In this document: positions 1 to 9,736 of the stretch, in pieces | Layout of the letters: each line of letters starts with the position of its first letter | Numbering within the stretch: position 1 is the first letter of the stretch | Assembly (NCBI GenBank): GCA_014529385.2 | Contig: CM043965.1 | Coordinates: forward strand, 12,328,412 to 12,392,411 | DNA from: Adiantum capillus-veneris | Taxonomy: Eukaryota > Streptophyta > Polypodiopsida > Polypodiales > Pteridaceae | Reading direction: 5' to 3' | Length of the DNA: 64,000 nt | Program-made: the position numbers and the translations under genes | The notes under the pieces: generated by a model | What the model was told of the DNA's origin: nothing | The model's database searches: none | The model's input: only the letters and a program-made list of their open reading frames with translations

Positions 1-640
1 TCTTTGATCTACTTCTGTTACATAGGCTTTTAGTAGATCGAGAATGGTTAGGTTAGCTATTTCACTTTCGCCATCCGTTTGTGGATGATAGGCCGAAGAG
101 AAGTTTAGCCTTGTCCCTAAATTCTCAGAGAGACCCTTCCAAAAATTATTGGTCATTCTAGGATCTCTATCCGACACTATGGACATTGGCAAGCCATGGT
201 ACTTGAAAATTTGTGAAATGAAGAGGGTTTCCATTTGATGGGCTTTGATAGTCTTTTTGACAGGTATAAAATGAGCTTGTTTATTGAACCTGTCTACTAT
301 CGTCCATATTCCCGTATTCCCATGGATAGACTTAGGCAATCCAAAGATAAAATCCATGGATATGCTCTCCCGTGGTGAATTAGGGATTGGCAAGGGTTGA
401 AGCAATCCAAGTTGCTTCCCTCTATCAAATTTTGTCTTTTGGCATACCACACATTTAGAAACCTACTCTTGTATGTTCACTTTCATGGTAGGCCTATAGA
501 AATATGTTTCAATTCCCTTTAAGGTAGACCGAATCCCTCTATGCCCCGCATAAGGTGGAGCATGAGATTCATACATTACTTTTTCACGTAGTGAGTTAGT
601 AACACATAGTCTATTGCCATAGAGAAGATAACCATCTTGT
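1..640 (-). pseudogene. Integrase zinc-binding domain and catalytic core (partial)
   Basis: Integrase inserts the cDNA copy into host DNA. The minus-strand frame from about 640 downward has the HHCC-type finger (HAPPYAGHRG, then CVVCQK). The core follows with SMDFIFGLPKS (first catalytic Asp), VSDRDPRMTN (second Asp), and AYHPQTDGESEIAN with the expected Glu. The frame is interrupted by a stop near 463 but runs open to the window edge. The C-terminal part is outside the window, so whether a chromodomain is present cannot be told. Confidence 0.85.
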
Positions 641-1140
641 AAAGTAAATGGTTCTTCTTTCTTCCCTAATGCAAGGGCTGAAATCACATCTCTAAAATCG
701 GGATCAATAGCGTACTCATCTATCATTGAAGATAGATCATTGTGAGTGGCTATGGAAACCGCATTCACTCTCGTTCGTCTTGAGAGTGCATCAGCTACTT
801 GATTATGCTTGCCAGCAATGTGAGCAATATAAAAATGAAATTGCAAAAGGAAATTTGCCCACCTCATTTGTTTGTAGGAGAGCTTGGTCTGCGTCATGAA
901 GTACTTAAGACTTTGGTGATCCGTTCGCAGAATGAAAGGAGTCCCCAATAAATAGTTCTTCCATGAGTCTAAGGTATGTAGAACTGCAAGGAGTTCCTTT
1001 TCATATATGCCTAGATCTTGCTCAACAGGGTTGAGCCTTCGACTCTCATAGCCTATGGCGTGCCCTTCTTAGAGCAAAACAGCTCCAAGGCAATCACCAC
1101 AAGCATCACATTGGACCTCAAATGGTTTTGAGAGATCCGG
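641..1140 (-). pseudogene. RNase H domain of the gypsy polyprotein
   Basis: RNase H removes the RNA strand during reverse transcription. Visible are QCDACGDCLGAVL (catalytic Asp in DACGDC), GYESRRLNPVE, YEKELLAVLHTL, RTDHQSLKYF and the closing NQVADALSRR. A TAG at about 1069 replaces the codon just after GAVLL, where related elements usually have Gln, so the domain is split by one nonsense change. It lies between reverse transcriptase and the integrase finger, as in other Ty3/gypsy elements. Confidence 0.85.
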
Positions 1141-2050
1141 TAGTGTAAGCATAGATTGAGAGATAAGCTTTTCGAAAGCATTGTTCTCCTTAGCAGACCA
1201 TGTATACCTAACGCTTTTCTTTGTTAGGTCATGTAATGGTCCCGCAATTTGTGAGAACGTTTCTATGAAGCGTCTATAGTATGCACACATACCTATAAAG
1301 CTTCTTAGTTCATGAAGATTCCTTGGTTTAGGCCATCCTTTTATTACCTCTAACTTTGATGGATCCATTTGGATGCCATTTTGAGAGATAATGTGACCTA
1401 AATACTGAATCTCTTGCAAGAAAAAATCACTTTTCTTTCGATTAACATAAAGTCTATTCTCTCTTAAAACTTGAAATATTACCTGGAGGTGTTGCTTGTG
1501 TTCGTAATGAATTAGAGTAGATGATAATATCATCAAAGAACACTTCAGTGAAGGTTCGATGAGGCCTGAACAGCTTCTCCATCAAGCGGTTGAATGTGGG
1601 TGGTGCATTGGTCAAGCCAAAAGGCATGACAATGTATTCGTAAAGACCAAATGTGGTGTGAAATGCGGTCTTTACAATGTCTTGATCAACTATCCTTATT
1701 TGATGATAGCCACTTTTTAGGTCAATCCTACTGAAGTAGGTCGATCCTTGTAGCTTATCAAATAGGTCTTCTACCCGTGGAACAGGAAACCTATTCTTGA
1801 TAGTGATCCTGTTTAGTGCTCTATAGTCGACACACATTCGATATGTGCCGTCTTTCTTTTGCACTAATAGCACAGGTGAGCAAAATGTAGATGAGCTAGG
1901 CCTAACCATGCCCTTCTCAACTACCTCATGCACTTGCCGCATAATCTCCTCTTGTTGAGCTTGAGAAACTCTATAAGGAGGTTTTTTAGGCGGTGAACTT
2001 CCTGGAAGAAGTTCAATTGCATGGTCATCATTACCTCATTTAGGAGGTAG
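1141..2050 (-). pseudogene. Reverse transcriptase domain of the gypsy polyprotein
   Basis: The minus-strand frame contains [56 protein letters not shown] and the active-site motif [10 protein letters not shown], then in another frame the thumb and connection (YLGHIISQNGIQMDPSKL, LRSFIGMCAYYRRFI). The two frames overlap at 1454-1536, which marks one frameshift directly after the catalytic FFDD motif. The catalytic residues are intact but the polyprotein cannot be read through. The 2050-2311 stretch upstream is the protease/RT linker with stops. Confidence 0.9.
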
Positions 2051-2311
2051 CTCACAAGGGATGTCGTCAATAAAAACATCTTGAAACCCCTTGAGAAAAT
2101 TGGATAATTCTAATTCCTTTTGGTTGCTTTTATTTTCTTTTGCTAAAGCATTAGGTTCATTTTGAGAATCTTTAACAAAAATCATGTACACAGAAATAGA
2201 GCTCTTTATTGACTAGTTGAAAGCTGGTGTATGTACAATGGGGATAGTGTTACCCATTTCCTTAGCATCTATATACATGTCTTTCTCACTGAACTTAAAG
2301 GAGATTCTCCT

Positions 2312-2962
2312 TTAAGGAAATTTAACATCAGCATCCAAGCGGTCAAACCATGGTGCCCCTAGGATTACATCCTCATGCTTGAGAGGAGAGATAAAGAAGT
2401 CCTCTTTGTCCACATAGCTGTGGACATGAAGCCTCAATTTCCCGATTAAGGGAGTGACTGAAGCTTCTTGCCCCTTAAAGGCACTGTCTGCGGGTAGGAC
2501 ATCTCCCATCTCGTAGGCTTGTATGCCTAGCTTGGTGGCCAACTCTATAGATATAAAATTGTGAGTAGAACCAGGGTCAAAGAGAATAAAAGCATCATGT
2601 TCTCTTACCTTTCCCCAAGCATGGCATAGATGAGATCCTTTGTGGTGAGTTTGGTGAGTCTCCTCTTGGATTTCAACCAAGGAAGCTCTAGGAGAATCTT
2701 GGCGGTTGTTCTTTTGGGGACAAGCGCGGTATGCATGACCTCGTTCGCCGCACTTGAAGCACCGGTTATCCTTGCGATAACGCTCAAGCTCTTCAGGAGA
2801 GAGTTTGTTCTTACCTTTGTTGGAGTTGCCCTTAGGAGACTTTTGGACATTGTCCTTCCCCTTAGGCCCATTGGAACCCTTGTTTTTCGGGGGCTTATTA
2901 TTTCTTTTAGCCCCCGTTTGGAAATTGATTCGAGAGGCCACCATAGTATGGTGTATTACCAC
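2312..2962 (-). pseudogene. Gag zinc knuckle and aspartic protease segment
   Basis: The open frame first encodes a Lys/Gly-rich basic stretch, then a CX2CX4HX4C knuckle (CFKCGERGHAYRAC), then a retropepsin-like region with ILFDPGSTHNFIS (catalytic Asp in DPGST) and the closing VILGAPWFDRLDADV. Gypsy proteases commonly read D-S/T-G; here the sequence is DPGS, a variant also seen in plant gypsy elements. The 216-codon frame is unbroken. An antisense ORF over the same bases is a shadow. Confidence 0.85.
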
Positions 2963-3062
2963 CGATATGGTACGTGGCCTTTGGCCAAGACTTTGTCTGT
3001 AGCACCAAAGGTACCATCATAGGTAAGGAAAGAGATGCTCTTCCCTCCCTCTTTGAACTTCT

Positions 3063-3837
3063 TTAGCTTGGATGACCTCTTCCATGCGGCATAGGATTTC
3101 CTATGGCCTCTTCTTTTTTATGGTTCAAAGGTTGCACCATCACTTTCTTCAGAAGGTGAAGAATTTGAAGAAGGTGGAGAATTTGAAGAAGGTGGAGAAG
3201 AGGGTGACCTCTTTCTCGCCTTTTTCTTGTCTTGATCTTCGTTGTCTTCACCATCACTTTCATAAGAGGAAGAGGATGAAGAAGATGGAGAAGAGGGTGT
3301 CCTCTTTCTCGCCTTTTTCTTCTCTTGCTTTTTATCATCCCTCTTTGAATTATGGCGTGGAGAAGGGTGCGATGGTCTTCTCCACTTTGGTGGTGATGGA
3401 GAGCTTTTAGCCTGCCGTCTTCGTGGAGCCATCTCCGTCGAGGTGACGGGAGACTCACTTCTTTCTCATTCCTTCAGTGGAGGCTCTTGAGTTCTCCTTT
3501 GGGAAGGAGATGCATCATCAAGAAGTAAATTCTTGAGCCCTTCGTATGGATTCTCTTCTTCTTCCCGAATCGGAGAGAGACCTCTTTTGGGAGTCTCACA
3601 AGGAGGCTTCCTAGGTGTTCTCTCGTCATAGTGATGAGCTTGGAGAATCCGATGAGCACGGAGCTGCCGTTGCACTTCACTTTGGAGAGATGGATTGCCC
3701 ATGGCTTGTTGCAGCCTAGTAACAAGATACTTAATTTGCATCAGAGCATCATTAGTAGCTTGCTCATTAGCAAAATCAAAGTTATCAACATTAATTTCAC
3801 TCTCTTTACTATTGTCAGCCATTCTAACAACTTTTAG
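3063..3837 (-). pseudogene. Gag N-terminal region, apparently lacking the gag core
   Basis: An ATG at 3822 opens a 118-codon frame (MADNSKESEINVDNFDF...), followed after one in-frame stop by a strongly basic, Ser/Pro-rich stretch with two KKKARKR blocks and glutamate-rich repeats. The conserved retrotransposon gag core would be expected between this and the zinc knuckle, but only about 100 bp (2962-3063) separates them and it does not read as gag. I infer an internal deletion. Basic tracts fit an RNA-binding gag tail. Confidence 0.6.
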
Positions 3838-4225
3838 GTGTAAACTTTTTAGGTGTACTTTCGCACTTCAAGCCCTAGTTGCTACTCCTCTTTACCCCTT
3901 TAGAAAAAGCACTCAAGCTACTGTACCCGCGGCTTGAATACCATTGATTGCAAGGAATAGAAGAGAGGGTCTATCGACACCAAAACAGCACCGGCTCTTG
4001 TCAACATTCTAATAGCTCAATAGTGGTTAAGCCATAGGCAAGCCCCGTAGGACTCCACTATTAAGACCATAGCTCTCGATGGTGATGCCCCGTTAACTGC
4101 ACGAAGGTAGGCGCATTGCAAGGCTGAAAGATCCCTATTCTACTTACTCATAGGCAATTAATAATACCAACCATTTATAGCTAGCTTGAGGACCTCCCTT
4201 CTTGAGCAAGAAAAGAGAAACCTTG
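3838..4225 (-). other. Leader between gag and primer site
   Basis: Untranslated leader of the element on the minus strand. No ORF or repeat that I can support. Confidence 0.5.
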
Positions 4226-4238
4226 TGCTCTGATACCA
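4226..4238 (-). other. Primer-binding site, initiator-Met tRNA type
   Basis: On the minus strand the sequence TGGTATCAGAGCA lies one base after the LTR end. It is the standard complement of the 3' end of plant initiator methionine tRNA, used to prime minus-strand cDNA. It fixes the LTR boundary and the element's orientation. Confidence 0.92.
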
Positions 4239-4239
4239 A

Positions 4240-5806
4240 TGTAACATTTAATGGCCTAAAAACTTGTGTGTAGCGGAAATTAGCATGAACATAGTGGGCA
4301 TTTCATTAGAATAGATTCCTAATGAGAATTACAAGAGTGCTTGGGTGGAGAGAGCAACAACAACGATAACACCTAGTTAGATAGCATCAACAATACTTTC
4401 AAAAGAGAGAGAAATTAAGCTATTGACAACAGTTGAGGACCCGATTTGCATGGAGTCGGTCCCCCCTCCAAAAGGCTTTGTATTATGGTTTCTCCTATCA
4501 AGAGAGACATTGTACAATACAATTCTTTGTGTTCCTTCAAGGCTAGCTAGTGCAATGAATATGAAAGCTTCATGCACTAAGCAAAACACTTAGCAAACAC
4601 AACTTTTATTATCCCCGTTCTCAGACCCAAGACCTCACACACCTTCGAAGATGGTGAGAGCTAGCAGGGTATGCGAGTAGATTGAGAGGAAGAAGGAGTA
4701 TCGATGTACATCTTCTCACATAATCACTCATATTAGCATAGCTTAGCTTAGTAATTAGCTTGGTAGAGGAGATGAGCATGCATTGAAGCTTGGCTCTTGG
4801 TTGGATTTGCATGCACATGCCAAGAGTGTGTCGATGTAGGCTTCTATCTCACAAGCTTGGAGTAGGTGAAGAGCTCTCCATTAAAGCTTGGGAAGAGATA
4901 GTCTTCTCTTTCTTCACCATGAGATTGTGTGAGTGTGTGTGTGATAATTCCTTGCAAAAATCAGCCCCCTCTCTCTCTTGGGCAAGCCCTCTTGCTATTT
5001 GCTCTTGCTTTTCCCCCATTGGACCTCCCGAAGTCAAGCCAATGGCTATTAAGCAGCATAAGTGATAGCCTTCTGACATGTGTCCCCCTTTCCCCTTTTG
5101 TGAGAGCTTTAGGTAATTTAATAATTAAACTAAACTCTCATTGGACCCCTTTGCCTCCTGGCCAATGGGAATCAGGCAAGCCATTGGGCTCCTGAATGCT
5201 CATTGGACCCCTTGGGAGACTGTCCAATAGTCTTCTAGGATTTTCATTGGCTCTTTTATTAAGTGTTTTTAAATTAATTAAAATAGATTTACTCTAGCCT
5301 AATTCTCATTGGTCCACCTCCAAGGCCATCCAATAGAAATTAGGCACACCTTGTGGGCATCTGGGCTAGGGAGCTGACATGTGTCCCTAATTCCCTTTTT
5401 GTAAAGGGAGCCTGTGTGTGTATGTGTGACTTTCTCTCTCATCCCCTACTCCCAAGGCTCGCCCCCTCCTATGTAGGGATTTGAAAAGAATTTTTGGTCA
5501 CACACAAAACATCCAATTTCCCCTAGGGTTGACCTTTGGACATAACCTTTGAATTTTGGAACCTTAGCATTTTGGAAGTCTTAATGGGCTGAACCTTAGG
5601 GTCTTTTTAGCCCATTGTTTCACATGGCTCTTTTGCAGATGGCCCCCCCTTTGGATCCCTATTTTCCCCCTTTGGATCCCTACTGTGGCCAGTCTGCTAG
5701 CTTAATCAATATTCTAGTTTTTTCTCCCCTGGCACTTCCCCATATTAAATGATCAGTTTAACATCAGAAAAGCATTTAGGAGAATTAGATATTGATTATT
5801 ATGACA
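4240..5806 (-). repeat. 5' LTR (about 1567 bp) of the first gypsy element
   Basis: In plus orientation it begins TGTAACATTT next to the primer site and ends TTATGACA, so on its own strand it is TGTCAT...GTTACA. A related LTR lies at 57433-59265; shared stretches include ACAACAGTTGAGGA, CCTCCAAAAGGCTTT and TTAAATGATCAGTTTAA. The LTR contains four ATTGG...CCAAT inverted pairs between 5018 and 5334, which are CCAAT boxes in its promoter-proximal part. ORFs within it are chance ORFs. Confidence 0.85.
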
Positions 5807-5819
5807 CAGGATTTGAATG

Positions 5820-6419
5820 ATTTGAAGATAGGCTTCATCTTTCGGTGAGCACTCCCTCACCTTATTCAATATTGGATTGTTGGCCATGGAGATGGCTCCA
5901 AGGACGGCTTTTCTACTAAGGGTATTGACAACCACATTTAGGCTTGTTGGGTCTGTATTTATTTTAAAATTATATTCTTGTAGAAATTATATCCATCGTC
6001 TTTGTCTCATGCTAAGAGTTGGTTGGGAAAATATCAATTTTAGATTCTGGTGATGAGTGATCAACTGAAATTGGTGTCCCAATAGATATTGTTTCCATAG
6101 CTTTAGGGCATGAATAACAACTGATAATTCTAGGCCATGAGTTGGATGATTCAACTCATGAAGCCTTAATTTTCTGTAAGTGTAGGCAACTAGTCGGTCT
6201 TCCTATGTTAAGACTCCTCCTAGAGCGAGTCCACTTGCATCTGTTTACCACCTCAAAATCTTGAGTAAAATTGGGTAGCTTGAGTACGAGAGTGGAGGTG
6301 AGGTATTGATTCAGTTGTTGGAAACAATCTTCTTGTTCTCTCTCCCATGTAAGCTTGGAGGATTTCTTGAATAGCTGAGTCAAGGATGCAGCAATGAGTG
6401 CATAATCTTTAACGAACAT
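5820..6419 (-). pseudogene. RNase H region of the second gypsy element
   Basis: Minus-strand fragments read FKKSSKLTWEREQEDCFQQL, TDASGLALGG, VAYTYRKLRLHELNHPTH, a degenerate TDHQ-like motif (THHQNLK) and VVNTLSRKAV, the equivalent of the ADALSRK end of RNase H. Stops and frameshifts separate them. The segment ends about 15 bp from the LTR of the first element. Confidence 0.75.
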
Positions 6420-7294
6420 TCTATACCATCCTTTAACACCTAGAAAATCTCGAATTTCACTAATAGATTTGGGTTGCGGCCATTATACTATGTCCTTAAC
6501 CTTTGCATCATCCACTAAGATCCCTTTAGAAGATATGAGAAATCCAAGATAACTAACTTCAGGAGTGCAAAAGACACATTTTCCCATCTTGGCAGATAGT
6601 TGATGTTGTCGAAGAATACTCAAGACCTTGCATACATGTTCCTCATGCTCGCTAGCATCTTCAGAACATACAATATCTCATCAAAGAATACTAGAAAAAA
6701 ATCATCCAGGTATTCTTGAAATATATACTACATGAGCCAATTAAAATTTGTTGGCACATTTGTAAGGCCAAAGGGCATAACTATGAGCTCATAGTGCCCA
6801 TATCGAGATTTGAATGCAGTCTTGTATATGTTCGCTTCTTTGATCCAGATTTGATGATATCTTGACCTGAGATCAATTTCTGTGAACATTTCCGCCCCCT
6901 GTAATCTATCCAGAAGTTCATCTATGCGAGGGATAGGGTACTTGTTTTTTACGGATACCTAATTAAGGCCTCAGTAATCTATGCAGAGGCGTAAGGATCC
7001 ATCCTTCTTTTTCTAAAACAGAACAGGTTCTCTCCATGGAGAAATATTTGTTCGTATGAACCCTTGCTCGATTAGTTGTCAAAGTTGTTATTTGAGTTCT
7101 ATGGCTTTAGGCAGAGACATCTTGTAAGGTGTTTTGGAAATAGGTTCACTACCTGGAAATGTTTCTATCTCATGATCTATGTCCCATGGGGGAGGTAAAT
7201 TTGAGAGGTCCTCTGGAAACACATCTGAAAATTTCTTAAGCCATTCCAAAAGTTGATTGGCCTTTGAATCCTCATGTTTGTTTAGTTTTACCAT
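6420..7294 (-). pseudogene. Reverse transcriptase of the second gypsy element, decayed
   Basis: The first part is open (FPEDLSNLPPPWDIDHEIE, TPYKMSLPKAIELK), then broken frames contain [31 protein letters not shown] and a degenerate active-site region. Several stops lie between 6480 and 7087. No functional enzyme is possible. Confidence 0.8.
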
Positions 7295-7340
7295 GAAGAT
7301 TTGTTGTCCCTTACGTAGACCTTTAATAAGTCTACTAGCC

Positions 7341-7801
7341 TTAACTAGATGGGCTTTTGGTTTCCCATTTACGTCCTTGAACTAAAGTTCCCTCCCCTAA
7401 CTCATTCCTAAAGGATAAACTACCCTTGGCACAATAAATGTGAGCTTGTTTTATGATTAGCCAATCCATTCCCAAGATACCATCATAGATTCCAGTAGGT
7501 AGGGTGCGAAAATAAGATGAGGTAGAAACTCCTCCTAGTTCAAATTCTACTTTCTCAATTGAATATTGAGAAAGAGACTTCTTTTCCATTTTCTAATTCC
7601 ACTACCATTTTTTTTTTAATGGTGATTCAACTTGAGTTTCCTTAAACATTTTGGAGAAAGAAAAGAATGGGTGCTACCACAATCTATAAGTAATTCAAAC
7701 GTTTCACCTCGTCGGTTTGTAGTAGTTAATGACCGCGTATTGTTGGCATGCTCCACAATTGTCAATTTCCGCAAATAGGGTTTCTCTTTCATCTTCCTCA
7801 T
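7341..7801 (-). pseudogene. Aspartic protease of the second gypsy element
   Basis: Two adjoining frames give the N-terminal half with LLIDCGSTHSFLSPKCL (catalytic Asp in DCGST) and the C-terminal half with YDGILGMDWLIIKQAHI. They are separated by a poly-T stretch (7609-7618), where a frameshift most likely occurred. Related plant gypsy proteases have the same DCGST and GMDWL motifs. Confidence 0.8.
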
Positions 7802-7951
7802 TCATTAGAGTAGGGTCTCCTATAGCTGCATAAGCTTCGGCTCAATTTCTCTTCCCCTACCACGTCCTTCATTTCTTCCTCCTCTTTGTACGTTACCCTG
7901 GTTGACTTGAGGTTGGCAATTAGTCCTAGACGTAGCTCTACGATCTAACTT

Positions 7952-8640
7952 TCAGGAACAGTTGCGCTTATAGTGTCCCATCTGACCGCATCCATAACAT
8001 CTCACATCATGGAAGGTTTGATTCAAAGTCGTTGTAGCAGTTATTGTACAGTGTTGACTTCCTTGGTTAAAATTTCCTCTAGCTCTTCCTCTATATATGT
8101 TATAGCTATGATAGTTGTGGGGAGGGGGGGGGTTTGTTTTTTTCAACTGCAAGTTGCTTGTCCCTAAGAAGGTCATCCTGAATTGATATAGGTTTTTAGA
8201 CGTGTACTCAGGGGCTTGTTGAGACCTTGACAGAATCGGGCAATTTGTTGTTCCATGGTCATCTGAGGAGCATAACATCGTAAAGACACAAACAATACTC
8301 CTCTAGTGAAAGTCCTAACTGGTGTAGACCAAAGAATTCATTTATCTTGATGGCTTGGTGAGCAGGAGGAAGATAACATTTTATAATGCCCTGCTTCATC
8401 TTCTCCCAAGTTGGTTTATTGATAGGATTATCTCTGTAGTGTTGTTTCCACCACAGCTTGGCATCTCCGTTGAGATGGAACATACCCAAAATTGTTTGGT
8501 TTTCCTGCGGCTATGAAATAATCATCCATAGCCTCTAACCATGGTTCTGCATCCCGCTCTAGATTGGGCCCTTCTCCCTTGAAGATAGGTCGGATTGGAC
8601 CTACTTTAATAGTAATTTCTTTTCTTGTGTAACAGTGTAG
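7952..8640 (-). pseudogene. Gag C-terminus with zinc knuckle, second gypsy element
   Basis: The segment at 8259-8489 has gag-core-like FHLNGDAKLWWKQHYRD and a later LPPAHQ...NEFFGLHQ...SLEEY pattern. The following frame ends in a CX2CX4HX4C knuckle (CYGCGQMGHYKRNC). Plant gypsy gag proteins carry the same order. A frameshift separates the two frames near 8265. Confidence 0.75.
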
Positions 8641-9722
8641 AGGCTATTTATGCGAGGAATTTAGGGATATTGGTGTTATTTATTTATTTTTCTCTACTTT
8701 GTTTCTATTTCAAAACGTTTAGCACTTCATTCACATTGCAATGATCCAACAATAATCTACTAGTCTTTATTCCAATAAACATGACATACAATATTCTAGG
8801 AAAACTCATGGTATATACAATGACTGATACAAGAAAACTAATATGTACAAGGACATTAACAGTCCTATATAAAAATCCTATGCACCATGGGTGGGTGGGA
8901 TACAGGATCACAAAATACAACATCTCTTGGCTCTCTAAAGCTAGGGCCTACACCCATGGGCCTAATTTTTCCTAGGTAGACTATGGTAGTTACTTCATCA
9001 AATAGTTTTGTGACACTATAATACCATCTACTGCCAAAGTTACATTTGCATCCTCTCTTCCTATGAGAAAGTATAATTCAATTACTCGAAGCTCCTCAGC
9101 CCACTTGAGTCTTTTGAGGTTTAAAGAAAATCCTTCCATCTATCCCACATCTATGAGAAAGACTCCACCAGACTTTCCCCAACTAATTCCCCAAGTGGGT
9201 GGGAAAAACATGTAGTCCAACAGCTTCATTATACTCTTTCGTAATGTGTATCTTTGGGATGTGCATGCTCCCATAAACATGATGTTGAAGATCAAAAACT
9301 TGCGGAAGGCCCCGGGGAGGTCACCTAATAAATATGTAACCTATCACGTGAGTTCAATAGAAGGGTATTTAAAGTTCTTGAAACTTACAAAAACATATAT
9401 ACAGAAGGACATTATTTTTTCAAATTTGGAAAAAACTTACAGATTTTAAAAGAAAAGGGTACATTATATTCCTTAAAAAATTCACAGATAAGGGGTTTTA
9501 CAAACATGTCTTGAACGCACGTGATATGGTAGTTTTACACATAGTGAACCCCACGAGCGGAAGGCCTAATGGAATTCTTCCTGCACATATGGGAACAATA
9601 TTTCTCTTTTCTCTTTATCTCTCACATTTCAATTACACACATTTTTAATTTCTTTTGTCAAAACCCAATTTCCCCTAATATCTTAATGTTTTTCCTCTAG
9701 GTCCAAGACCTTAATTAACCTT
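8641..9722 (-). other. Gag N-terminus and leader remnant, no readable ORF
   Basis: By position this is the gag N-terminus and 5' leader of the second gypsy element. I could not assemble a convincing frame; plus-strand ORFs here are short and unsupported. Confidence 0.4.
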
Positions 9723-9734
9723 GCTCTGATACCA
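9723..9734 (-). other. Primer-binding site, initiator-Met tRNA type
   Basis: TGGTATCAGAGC on the minus strand, a few bases from the LTR end GGGATCTCACA. It marks the 5' boundary of the internal region of the second gypsy element. Confidence 0.9.
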
Positions 9735-9736
9735 AT

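Larger units (their letters stand above)
1..5806 (-). mobile_element. Ty3/gypsy LTR retrotransposon, 5' part, cut by the window start
   Basis: Read on the minus strand the order is 5' LTR, primer site, gag, zinc knuckle plus protease, reverse transcriptase, RNase H, integrase zinc finger and integrase core. This is the Ty3/gypsy order. The 3' end lies outside the window. The element is defective: it has frameshifts between pol segments, a stop in RNase H, and seems to lack the gag core. Its outer LTR edge at 5806 abuts the RNase H/integrase junction of a second minus-strand gypsy element, so it appears to have inserted into that element. The expected target duplication cannot be checked because the other end is missing. 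Confidence 0.9.

Noticed and set aside
3072-3410. Plus-strand ORFs over the first gypsy gag and protease
   Set aside because: Antisense shadows of a recognised minus-strand retrotransposon frame.
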